NCBI GenBank assembly: GCA_017440425.1
Contig: JAFSHJ010000279.1
Span: 1 to 5,169, forward strand
DNA length: 5,169 nt
Direction: 5' to 3'
DNA from: Oscillospiraceae bacterium
Lineage (GTDB): Bacteria > Bacillota > Clostridia > Oscillospirales > Ruminococcaceae
Shown piece by piece: positions 1 through 5,158 of the stretch. Within the stretch, counting starts at the first letter, position 1. Every line of letters starts with the position of its first letter. The notes below the pieces were generated by a model. That model saw nothing but the letters and a program-made list of their open reading frames with translations, was not told the origin of the DNA and did no database searches. The position numbers and the translations under genes are program-made.

Positions 1-893
1 GAGTATGTGCCTGTAATTGGACCACCAATATTAACAAGGTTTGTTGTTGTATCTGTTGATGTTATTTCAACTATTGCAAAATCACCTAATCTTGTGATAC
101 CGGTATTTTGAGGGTCTGTATTGGCTTGCGCATAAACTATGTGTCCAATGAGGTAAGCGTTTGAGCTATCATTTACATATGGGTATGGAGATGGAGATGG
201 ATAGTTAGAAGGTCTTATATTTCCATGACCACAGGTTAGTATAGCCTTTCTGCCATTGTAAGTTCCGCATATACCAATAGACATAAAGCCACCATGGTCA
301 TCGTTGTAAATTTTATCGCCGCCCTTAAGCTGTGCCAATGCCTGCGAGGGTTCTCCTTCTTTAAAGGACACAAGAGAATTTTTAGCATATGTTGTTGAGA
401 CTTTGGATAAGTCATCTTTCAATAGCTCTATCTCATACTTGTTGTTGACAATGTCTACTCCGTGTGAAACAACACGTGTGCCGGAAGAGATAAGCTTATC
501 AGCTACTTTCTTTTGTGCGACCAGTTCGTTGTATGAGTATTCAACCTGTTTTGTTTGAATGAGAGGAGAGCTTGCAATATAGGAAAGTACTTTTTTATTG
601 GAGAATTTTTCTGTAAACTGTACCACTAATTTATTGTTTTCATCAATATATTCTCCTGCATAGTGGTCGGGATAAATCGGAACACCAAATTCGTCTTTTT
701 CAAAAAATTCCATCAACTCAAAATAAGCTTCAAGTGCCGGAGTTTGTGCAGCCATTCTTTCCTGAACTTCTTTTGGAATTGCTTCTTCAAAAGTGGGTGC
801 TGTGCTTATAGGTGTGTCAGTGCCAAAGGCTGTTGTACTGATTGAACACAGTAATAAAGCGGACAAGCACAATGCAATTATTTTTTTGAACAT
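1..893 (-). CDS. Secreted trypsin-fold (S1-type) serine protease with propeptide, partial (C-terminus beyond window)
   Basis: The reading frame is open from an ATG at 893-891 to the window edge (297 complete codons) with no stop, so the gene is cut by the window. An AAGGAGG ribosome binding site (901-907) lies 7 nt upstream of the start. Residues 1-24 form a signal peptide (MFKKIIALCLSALLLC core, likely cleavage after TTAFG). Residues about 76-160 resemble the propeptide of alpha-lytic-protease-like enzymes of Firmicutes (YAGEYIDENNKLVVQF, then EYSYNEL). The catalytic part begins near residue 190: ILTCGHG gives the probable catalytic His223 (family motif TAGHC/TAAHC) and GDFAIVEI the probable catalytic Asp271. 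The GDSGG-type Ser motif would lie outside the window. A Pro/Tyr-rich loop (YPSPSPYPY, 231-239) sits between His and Asp. The predicted product is an exported protease that matures by removing its propeptide; its substrate is unknown. The gene is AT-rich compared with the divergent glycosidase. The fold call is fairly sure; the exact family is inferred. Confidence 0.8.
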   Translation of the reverse strand, partial: MFKKIIALCLSALLLCSISTTAFGTDTPISTAPTFEEAIPKEVQERMAAQTPALEAYFELMEFFEKDEFGVPIYPDHYAGEYIDENNKLVVQFTEKFSNKKVLSYIASSPLIQTKQVEYSYNELVAQKKVADKLISSGTRVVSHGVDIVNNKYEIELLKDDLSKVSTTYAKNSLVSFKEGEPSQALAQLKGGDKIYNDDHGGFMSIGICGTYNGRKAILTCGHGNIRPSNYPSPSPYPYVNDSSNAYLIGHIVYAQANTDPQNTGITRLGDFAIVEITSTDTTTNLVNIGGPITGTY

Positions 894-900
894 AATAAAT

Positions 901-907
901 CCTCCTT
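901..907 (-). promoter_or_regulatory. Ribosome binding site of the protease gene
   Basis: On the minus strand this reads AAGGAGG, near-perfect complementarity to the 16S anti-Shine-Dalgarno, with a 7-nt spacer to the ATG at 893. It fixes the protease start. No convincing promoter lies between this site and the terminator at 958-1000; a TAAAAT at about 915-920 has no -35 partner and would place the transcript start inside the binding site. The gene may depend on read-through of the upstream RNA unit. Confidence 0.85.
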
Positions 908-957
908 CTGTAATTTTACAAGATTTACGTTTGGCTAATAGAAGTAACTACTGAAAC

Positions 958-1000
958 AAAAAAGCGCACAAGCAGACTAGCTTCAGTCCGGCTCATGCGC
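958..1000 (-). terminator. Intrinsic terminator of the minus-strand small RNA
   Basis: On the minus strand the arms GCGCA (1000-996) and TGCGC (968-964) pair. Inside them AGC/GCT and GACT/AGTC pairs continue the stem around a short loop, with small internal bulges. The stem is followed at once by six T (963-958). This is a standard rho-independent terminator placed about 185 nt after the promoter at 1152-1180 and 65 nt before the protease start. It could end a free-standing RNA or attenuate transcription into the protease gene. Confidence 0.8.
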
Positions 1001-1145
1001 AAATGCAAAGTGTTTTGATTCGACCTCTCCACAACGGCGGACGGCACAAAAAACGCATTTGAAATAAACCGAACTGTCTGCGGTCAAAACAAATCATGTC
1101 GCTGCCTCCGTTCTCATCAAACATCAGACGTTTTGTGGTGTCTGT
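958..1145 (-). ncRNA. Promoter-to-terminator structured RNA of about 188 nt, possible 6S RNA
   Basis: The unit begins about 7 nt after a consensus -10 (start near 1145) and ends at a hairpin plus T6, a typical size for 6S RNA. On the RNA strand a GUCUGAUGU near the 5' end can pair with a GCAUGAGCCGGAC stretch near the 3' end, similar to the GAUGU...GCAUC closing stem of E. coli 6S. UGUUUUGA pairs with UCAAAACA (8 bp), then CCGCA with UGUGG, and an inner CAAA/UUUG hairpin, giving a long rod with a bubble on both sides. 6S RNA mimics an open promoter and binds the housekeeping RNA polymerase. The 3' part of the proposed closing stem overlaps the terminator stem, so the two would compete. The existence of the RNA is well supported; its identity is an inference from memory of the fold. 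The alternative is a leader or attenuator for the protease. I see no T-box or common riboswitch core motif. Confidence 0.6.
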
Positions 1146-1151
1146 AATTTT

Positions 1152-1180
1152 ATTATATCAAGCGGCAGGCAAATAGTCAA
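1152..1180 (-). promoter_or_regulatory. Strong sigma-A promoter of the minus-strand RNA
   Basis: The minus strand reads TTGACT (1180-1175), a 17-nt spacer, then TATAAT (1157-1152), essentially consensus. The hexamer GCTTGA occurs twice, over the -35 and just before the -10, 19 nt apart. The expected start is near 1145. Such strength fits an abundant RNA. Confidence 0.85.
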
Positions 1181-1219
1181 GCAACCGCTGTGCTCGGCAG
1201 AAAAGCTGCTGCCGGTTGC
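1181..1219. repeat. Inverted repeat between the divergent promoters
   Basis: GCAACCG (1181-1187) and CGGTTGC (1213-1219) are perfect 7-nt inverted arms. Inside them GCAG (1197-1200) and CTGC (1206-1209) form a second nested pair. The element abuts the -35 of the minus-strand promoter and ends 44 nt before the -35 of the plus-strand promoter. It could be a regulator site or a hairpin; no transcript is predicted to cross it from the two promoters. Confidence 0.45.
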
Positions 1220-1254
1220 GGTGCAGGTCAATAAACTTGTTTTGAATTCTGCAG

Positions 1255-1268
1255 TGCAAAAACTTGCA
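1255..1268. promoter_or_regulatory. Small dyad overlapping the -35 of the glycosidase promoter, possible operator
   Basis: TGCAA (1255-1259) and TTGCA (1264-1268) are inverted around a 4-nt spacer, and the right arm covers the -35 hexamer. The arms are only 5 nt, so chance is possible. A sugar-responsive repressor site would suit a glycosidase gene, but this is inference. Confidence 0.25.
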
Positions 1269-1292
1269 AAACAATAAGAGATACTATATAAT
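1264..1292 (+). promoter_or_regulatory. Sigma-A promoter of the glycosidase gene
   Basis: TTGCAA (1264-1269), 17-nt spacer, TATAAT (1287-1292). The -10 lies inside an exact dyad, TACTAT (1282-1287) and ATAGTA (1291-1296), spaced by 3 nt, which may be a repressor site. The expected start is near 1299, giving a leader of about 73 nt before the GTG at 1372. Confidence 0.75.
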
Positions 1293-1310
1293 AGTATAAA
1301 GAAAAGTTTC

Positions 1311-1330
1311 GCGGTGGGATTTTCCGCCGC
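1311..1330 (+). other. Hairpin in the glycosidase mRNA leader
   Basis: GCGGTGGG and the segment ending CCGCCGC can pair over about 7-8 bp (including a G-U pair) around a short T-rich loop, in the 5' leader between the predicted start near 1299 and the ribosome binding site. It lacks a U-tract after it, so it is not a terminator. It may stabilise the message; it matches no riboswitch I recognise. Confidence 0.4.
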
Positions 1331-1357
1331 TAAGCTCATAGATGTATATTATTTGAA

Positions 1358-1363
1358 TGGAGG
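1358..1363 (+). promoter_or_regulatory. Ribosome binding site that selects the GTG start at 1372
   Basis: TGGAGG at 1358-1363 is a good Shine-Dalgarno 8 nt before the in-frame GTG at 1372. The longer-frame ATG at 1357 overlaps this site itself and has no Shine-Dalgarno upstream (the preceding bases are ATGTATATTATTTGA). Translation therefore probably begins at GTG 1372. Confidence 0.75.
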
Positions 1364-1371
1364 ACAAAGCT

Positions 1372-4300
1372 GTGAAAGAAAATAAACTTTTAAAAGGCTT
1401 TGCAGAGTCCCAGCCGGATTACCGTCCCGCCGCAATGTGGTTTTGGGATGACGAACTGCAGGAACAGGAAATTACCGCCCAGCTGGAAGTTTTTAAGGAA
1501 AAAGGTCTCAACGATTTCTTTGTAAACCACGTTTGGGGCGCAACAGATGAATATCTGGGCGAGCGCTACTTTGAAGTTATAAAATATACGGTTGAAGAGA
1601 CAAAGCGTCTGGGTCTCTCCTTCTGGATCTACGATGAATTTAACTGGCCTTCCGGTATTGCAGGCGGTCAGCTCATCCGTGATTATCCCGAACTGAGAGC
1701 AAAAGCTCTTAAGGATACCGTTTATCCTCTCGCTCCTATGAAGAGAATCGAAGAGCAGTATATCAACGGAGATTTTGAAAGTGCACTTATGATTTATCCC
1801 GGCAGCGATAAGCCTGCTGTGGATATCAGCGACAAGGTCACAGTTGAAAAAGCCAAAAAAGGCTTCTACATCAGCTACGAGAACAACACTCCGGGCACCG
1901 TTATCGTGCACGTAATGAGCGTTGAGCTTCAGGATACCATTCTTGCTGCAAGCCAGTGGGGTAAATATTCCTTTGAGCAAAGAGGCTACATTGATCCGCT
2001 TGATAAAAAGGCAATGCGCGCATTCATCGATTCCACCCACGAGAAATATAAGGCTGTGGTTGGCGACGAATTCGGCAAAACCGTCAAGGGCATATTCACC
2101 GACGAAGTATGCGTAGGTTCTCCCTTTGATATCGGCAGCGGCAGAGTGCCCTGGAACGACGAACTGAAGAACACCTTCAAGGCCCGTTACGGCTACGATC
2201 TCGCTCCCTGGCTCTATGTTCTCACAGGCAAAACAAGAACCCCGCAGGAAAAAATGGTTCGCTATCACTATTGGTGGCTGCTCACCGAGCTTGTAAGAGA
2301 TGCTCACATCAAGCAGGTTTATGAGTGGTGCGACGACGAAAACCTGATCTACACAGGTCACTTCGACGGCGAAGAGTCTCTGGTTTGGTCCATGTATCAG
2401 TCCGGCGATATCTTTGAGCTTATGAAGTGGATGCACATTCCCGGCATCGATTCCATCTTCTCCCGCATTAAAATTGATGACGAAAGCTTCAACGTGGCAG
2501 GCAAGGTTGTTGGCTCCTGCGCAAAATTCTATGACCGTGACCGCACCCTCTGCGAGACCTATACCGGCAGCAGCACTATGCTCCGCTTTGACGAGATGCA
2601 GCGTGTTGCAAACCGCCTCCTCACCCTGGGTGCAAACATGATCCAGTATATGGGCGCCTACTATTCCTTGGATGGCGCACGCAAAGGCGGACCCTACTGC
2701 TATCCCCCCAGCCACAGCTATAACAACACCATGTGGGAACAGTACGGTCGTTTTGGTGATTACGTTTCCAGAATGCAGTGGCTCTCTGCGCACACCAAGC
2801 CCGCAGGCAAGGTGCTGGTAATGTGGCCGCAGGCTGCTGTTTACACCAATTTTGATGCCGCTCAGGATATTTTTGCCGCTTACTACGATATGAAGAACAA
2901 TCCCAGCGGTAAATACGATCTGACAATGATCGGTCTTATCAATGCTCTGCTGGAACTCAACGTTGAATACGATCTGTTCGGCGACAGCATGGCAAACGAA
3001 GTGAAGATCGAAAACGGCAAGATAAGCTTCTACGGCAAAGAGTACGATACCGTTGTGCTCCCCTACAGCGGAGATACTACCCGCGGCGTTATGGAGATGG
3101 TCAAGCGTCTCAAGGCTGCAGGCATAAAGATGGTATTTATAAAAGAACTTCCTGCCGTTGCAGTTGACGAAGGCTGCGAAGAAGCTCCTCTCGGCATAGC
3201 ACCCGCAAAAGAAGGTCTCTCTGTCATTGCAGATAACGTCACCTTCATCGATCTCCCTGTAGAGCAGTTTACCCGTGGCAGCAACGAGATGTTCAAATCG
3301 CTGCTTCTCACCGCTGTGGGCGAAGAGCGCCGCACCCTCGGCATCCGTCACAACGGCGACATCTACACGGGACTCCGTGAGGGCGAAAACGCAAAAGTCG
3401 TCTTCATCTGCAACGATGCAAACGAAGAGCGCGTAGTCTCCGTTGAGTATAACGAAGGCATGAAGCTGCTTGATCCCGAAACAGGTGCAGCAAAGAAGTT
3501 CAACGTAACAGGAAACCGCGCAGAGATCGTATTTGCTCCCCATCAGATGTTCGTCATCATGCTTGCAGACGAAGCTGTTGAGGTTGAAGAGGACGATTCC
3601 GCTGTTGGCGGCGTGATTGCAGAAGCAATGCCCTATTGCGATATTACCGCAGAAAAAGGCAACATACTCGGAGCTTCCTGGAAGTTTGCTCCCTATAATT
3701 ACAACGGCGAAGCTATCACCGTTCCCGAAAATATGATCGCTATCCCCTCCTTCGATATTCCCGATGAATATGCTGCAAGAAACAGCGTTGGTCTGCAGGT
3801 GTTCGATTTTGAGATGCAGACTCTGCCCGAAGATGTAATGCTCTACGTTGAATGCGGCGACGTGCTGCGCTGCGAGCTCAACGGTCAGCGCATCGACGAT
3901 AAGTGGTCCAAGTGCCGCATGTGGGGACCCAAGGATGCCTGCATCCAGGTTGGCGCAATGCTCAAGGAAGGCGCAAACCGTCTCGCAATGGTATTCAAGA
4001 CTCCCGATGACAACCTGCCCTATAAAACTCCCTGTGCACTGTTCCGCGGAGCATTCGAGGTTGATGGAAGCACCGCATATGCAAAGCGCAAAGCTTACAC
4101 AACTGCACCGCTAAACAAGCAGGGCTATGACCGCTTCTGCGGCGAGGTGATCTATACCTTTAAGGTAAACCTCACCGAGGAAGAGGCAAAGCAGGCCGCG
4201 TTCTGCACAGTTGAAACAAGAGAAGCTGCCGAAATGTTCGTTAACGGCAAGTCCGCAGGCGTACGTCTTTGGGCACCCAACCGTTACAAGACCGAGGGTA

Positions 4301-4431
4301 TGTTCAAGGCCGGCGAAAACGAGATCGCCGTTAAGGCAACCATTCCCATGTGGAATCTCCTGCGCGGCATCAACGACGAGATGATCGACGTTGGCATCAC
4401 CGGTGCACCCGTTATCGAAAAGAAAGCGTAA
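1372..4431 (+). CDS. Large glycoside hydrolase, GH106/alpha-L-rhamnosidase-like, cytoplasmic
   Basis: The product is 1019 residues from the GTG chosen on its ribosome binding site (1024 from the ATG at 1357). No signal peptide or membrane segment is visible, so it should act in the cytoplasm on imported glycosides. Residues about 15-480 look like the TIM-barrel core of this enzyme group: MWFWDDEL near the N-terminus, YDEFNWPSG (87-95), FTDE (242-245), GHFDGEE (329-335), HIPGID (355-360), CETYTGS with Glu395, and a YYSLDGARKGG...YPPS stretch. Acidic residues such as Glu245 and Glu395 are catalytic candidates by position only. Residues about 510-650 resemble a GATase-like domain (VEYDLFGD, YDTVVLPY), followed by a beta domain ending in HQMFVIML near 730. 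The C-terminal part, about 780-1019, is a GH2-like jelly-roll sugar-binding region, with MFVNGKSAGV near 955-964 and KAGENEIAVKA. The expected role is removing rhamnose or a related sugar from plant or bacterial glycans. Family membership is recognised from motifs; the substrate is not proven. It stands alone with its own promoter and has no clear terminator. Confidence 0.75.
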   Translation: MKENKLLKGFAESQPDYRPAAMWFWDDELQEQEITAQLEVFKEKGLNDFFVNHVWGATDEYLGERYFEVIKYTVEETKRLGLSFWIYDEFNWPSGIAGGQLIRDYPELRAKALKDTVYPLAPMKRIEEQYINGDFESALMIYPGSDKPAVDISDKVTVEKAKKGFYISYENNTPGTVIVHVMSVELQDTILAASQWGKYSFEQRGYIDPLDKKAMRAFIDSTHEKYKAVVGDEFGKTVKGIFTDEVCVGSPFDIGSGRVPWNDELKNTFKARYGYDLAPWLYVLTGKTRTPQEKMVRYHYWWLLTELVRDAHIKQVYEWCDDENLIYTGHFDGEESLVWSMYQSGDIFELMKWMHIPGIDSIFSRIKIDDESFNVAGKVVGSCAKFYDRDRTLCETYTGSSTMLRFDEMQRVANRLLTLGANMIQYMGAYYSLDGARKGGPYCYPPSHSYNNTMWEQYGRFGDYVSRMQWLSAHTKPAGKVLVMWPQAAVYTNFDAAQDIFAAYYDMKNNPSGKYDLTMIGLINALLELNVEYDLFGDSMANEVKIENGKISFYGKEYDTVVLPYSGDTTRGVMEMVKRLKAAGIKMVFIKELPAVAVDEGCEEAPLGIAPAKEGLSVIADNVTFIDLPVEQFTRGSNEMFKSLLLTAVGEERRTLGIRHNGDIYTGLREGENAKVVFICNDANEERVVSVEYNEGMKLLDPETGAAKKFNVTGNRAEIVFAPHQMFVIMLADEAVEVEEDDSAVGGVIAEAMPYCDITAEKGNILGASWKFAPYNYNGEAITVPENMIAIPSFDIPDEYAARNSVGLQVFDFEMQTLPEDVMLYVECGDVLRCELNGQRIDDKWSKCRMWGPKDACIQVGAMLKEGANRLAMVFKTPDDNLPYKTPCALFRGAFEVDGSTAYAKRKAYTTAPLNKQGYDRFCGEVIYTFKVNLTEEEAKQAAFCTVETREAAEMFVNGKSAGVRLWAPNRYKTEGMFKAGENEIAVKATIPMWNLLRGINDEMIDVGITGAPVIEKKA

Positions 4432-4435
4432 CCGC

Positions 4436-4464
4436 CGGGCCACGCCCGTGCGGGGAACCCCCGC
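4436..4464. repeat. Paired GC hairpins at the head of subunit 1
   Basis: CGGGC (4436-4440)/GCCCG (4444-4448) with a CAC loop, then GCGGGG (4450-4455)/CCCCGC (4459-4464) with an AAC loop. They begin 5 nt after the glycosidase stop but lack a T-run, so they are not a standard terminator; they might still protect the mRNA 3' end. The second hairpin recurs exactly at 4824-4838. Confidence 0.7.
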
Positions 4465-4480
4465 TGGCATGTCCGCGGAC

Positions 4481-4507
4481 GAAACTGACGCTCACGCTTA
4501 CAGTTTC
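4481..4507. repeat. Covarying hairpin, subunit 1
   Basis: GAAACTG (4481-4487) pairs with CAGTTTC (4501-4507) around a 13-nt loop containing CGCT twice. It is followed by TTAAATTT, the nearest thing to a U-tract after the glycosidase gene. Homologous stems are at 4624-4649, 4855-4881 and 4997-5023. Confidence 0.7.
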
Positions 4508-4592
4508 TTAAATTTACGAAGCGTTTGGTGCAATTCCCGCGGAGTAAGCTGTTTTGTCTTTGCCGCGGAGCGCTAACGGGATTCCAAAGGGA

Positions 4593-4607
4593 CCGGGCCA
4601 CGCCCGG
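4593..4607. repeat. GC hairpin at the head of subunit 2
   Basis: CCGGGC (4593-4598)/GCCCGG (4602-4607), CAC loop. An outer pair ATTCC (4581-4585)/GGAAT (4609-4613) can enclose it. The counterpart in subunit 4 is at 4966-4980. Confidence 0.65.
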
Positions 4608-4623
4608 GGGAATATCCGCGGAC

Positions 4624-4649
4624 GAAACCAACGCTTCGCTTATGGTTTC
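4624..4649. repeat. Covarying hairpin, subunit 2
   Basis: GAAACCA (4624-4630) pairs with TGGTTTC (4643-4649), 12-nt loop. Compared with subunit 1 both sides of base pairs 6 and 7 changed together. Confidence 0.7.
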
Positions 4650-4665
4650 TTAAATTCGCGAATTG

Positions 4666-4696
4666 ACAAGTGCCTCTCCGCGGAGAAGGCACTTGT
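4666..4696. repeat. Long palindrome centred on CCGCGG
   Basis: ACAAGTGCC (4666-4674) and GGCACTTGT (4688-4696) are perfect inverted arms around a CTCCGCGGAG core, with a one-nucleotide asymmetry. The homologous place in subunit 4 (from 5044) has its left arm in the opposite orientation and so is not a palindrome. Confidence 0.65.
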
Positions 4697-4724
4697 TGTT
4701 TATCCGCGGAGCGTTAACGGGATT

Positions 4725-4746
4725 CTTAAGGGGCAAGCCCCTTAAG
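4725..4746. repeat. Perfect 10-bp hairpin of tail 1
   Basis: CTTAAGGGGC (4725-4734), AA loop, GCCCCTTAAG (4737-4746). The partner in tail 2 keeps perfect pairing with three changed base pairs. Directly after it lies a GCGCGG-G-CCGCGC palindrome (4746-4758). Confidence 0.75.
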
Positions 4747-4769
4747 CGCGGGCCGCGCAGGCCAACTCC

Positions 4770-4784
4770 TTGCGCTCGGCGCAA
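4770..4784. repeat. Conserved terminal hairpin of tail 1
   Basis: TTGCGC (4770-4775), TCG loop, GCGCAA (4779-4784), then A-rich sequence. An identical hairpin is at 5144-5158, inside a 32-nt block without any difference between copies. Confidence 0.7.
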
Positions 4785-4804
4785 CATAAACATAATAAAC
4801 AAAA

Positions 4805-4838
4805 CGTCACACGGAGTGTGGCGGCGGGGAACCCCCGC
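4805..4838. repeat. Paired hairpins at the head of subunit 3
   Basis: CGTCACAC (4805-4812)/GTGTGGCG (4816-4823) with a GGA loop and one T-G pair, then GCGGGG/CCCCGC (4824-4838). The first stem has a different sequence from its counterpart at 4436-4448, but a hairpin remains at the same place. Confidence 0.6.
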
Positions 4839-4854
4839 TGGCATGACCGCGGAC

Positions 4855-4881
4855 GAAATCAACGCTTGCGCTTATGATTTC
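4855..4881. repeat. Covarying hairpin, subunit 3
   Basis: GAAATCA (4855-4861) pairs with TGATTTC (4875-4881), 13-nt loop. Base pair 5 has changed from C-G to T-A on both sides relative to subunits 1 and 2. Confidence 0.7.
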
Positions 4882-4965
4882 TTAAATCTGCAATGCGGCA
4901 GGTGCACTTCCCGCGGAGTTGGCACTTTCGTTTTGACTGCGGAGCATCACGGGATTCTTAAGGGA

Positions 4966-4980
4966 CCGGGCAACGCCCGG
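4966..4980. repeat. GC hairpin at the head of subunit 4
   Basis: CCGGGC (4966-4971)/GCCCGG (4975-4980), AAC loop. An outer ATTC (4954-4957)/GAAT (4983-4986) pair mirrors that in subunit 2. Confidence 0.6.
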
Positions 4981-4996
4981 AGGAATGTCCGCGGTA

Positions 4997-5023
4997 AAAA
5001 TCGACGCTTGCGCTTACAATTTT
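4997..5023. repeat. Covarying hairpin, subunit 4
   Basis: AAAATCG (4997-5003) faces CAATTTT (5017-5023), 13-nt loop. One position is C opposite A on the plus strand, which is a G-U pair in minus-strand RNA. The stem runs into a seven-T run, so on the plus strand it could act as a weak terminator. Confidence 0.55.
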
Positions 5024-5098
5024 TTTGTGCAACTATAATTCCGGCACTTCCCCGCGGAGAAGGCACTTGTTGTTTATCCGCGGAGCGTTAACGGGATT

Positions 5099-5120
5099 CC
5101 AAAGGGACAAGTCCCTTTGG
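5099..5120. repeat. Perfect 10-bp hairpin of tail 2
   Basis: CCAAAGGGAC (5099-5108), AA loop, GTCCCTTTGG (5111-5120). It is homologous to 4725-4746, with base pairs 2, 3 and 9 changed on both arms. Confidence 0.75.
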
Positions 5121-5143
5121 TGCAGGCCGCATAGGCCAACTCC

Positions 5144-5158
5144 TTGCGCTCGGCGCAA
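5144..5158. repeat. Conserved terminal hairpin of tail 2
   Basis: TTGCGC/GCGCAA with a TCG loop, identical to 4770-4784 and followed by an A-rich stretch to the window end. Confidence 0.7.

Larger units (their letters stand above)
4432..4805. repeat. Hairpin-rich tandem repeat, first 374-bp copy
   Basis: The copy starts directly after the glycosidase stop and recurs with an offset of 374 bp. For example, GCGGGGAACCCCCGC is at 4450 and 4824, and GCCAACTCCTTGCGCTCGGC at 4761 and 5135. It contains two related subunits about 142 bp apart (4432-4590 and 4591-4724) and a tail (4725-4804). Each subunit has a GC hairpin, a CCGCGG site, a GAAAC-type hairpin, more CCGCGG sites and a GGGATTC end. Short reading frames inside it look like chance products of the repeat. 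No mobility gene is seen. It could be an intergenic palindromic (REP/MITE-like) element or a set of structured RNAs. Confidence 0.85.

Noticed and set aside
663..845. A 60-codon plus-strand frame
   Set aside because: It lies fully inside the protease gene on the other strand and has a low-complexity Phe/Cys-rich translation.
1124..1339. A 71-codon minus-strand frame beginning with MSLAAENPTAKLFF
   Set aside because: It covers both divergent promoters and the intergenic inverted repeat, and has no ribosome binding site or recognisable domain, so it is probably chance.
1390..3543. A 717-codon open frame on the minus strand, antisense to the glycosidase
   Set aside because: Its translation is rich in Cys, His and Phe and shows no family motif, and the plus-strand frame carries clear conserved glycosidase motifs over the same bases. 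Long antisense frames are common opposite genes with strong codon bias. No promoter or ribosome binding site was seen for it.
4663..4668. TTGACA resembling a -35 box
   Set aside because: No -10 element follows at 16-18 bp; the position is occupied by the arm of a palindrome.
5034..5039. TATAAT in subunit 4 resembling a -10 box
   Set aside because: No suitable -35 lies at the right distance upstream, and the motif is absent from the other three subunits.
4391..5091. Several overlapping frames with Arg-rich translations sharing GTPAGM-like and FLN-like segments
   Set aside because: Their similarity to each other follows from the DNA repeat. They start within the glycosidase or inside hairpins, lack ribosome binding sites and break in frame between copies, while base pairing rather than amino acid sequence is kept.
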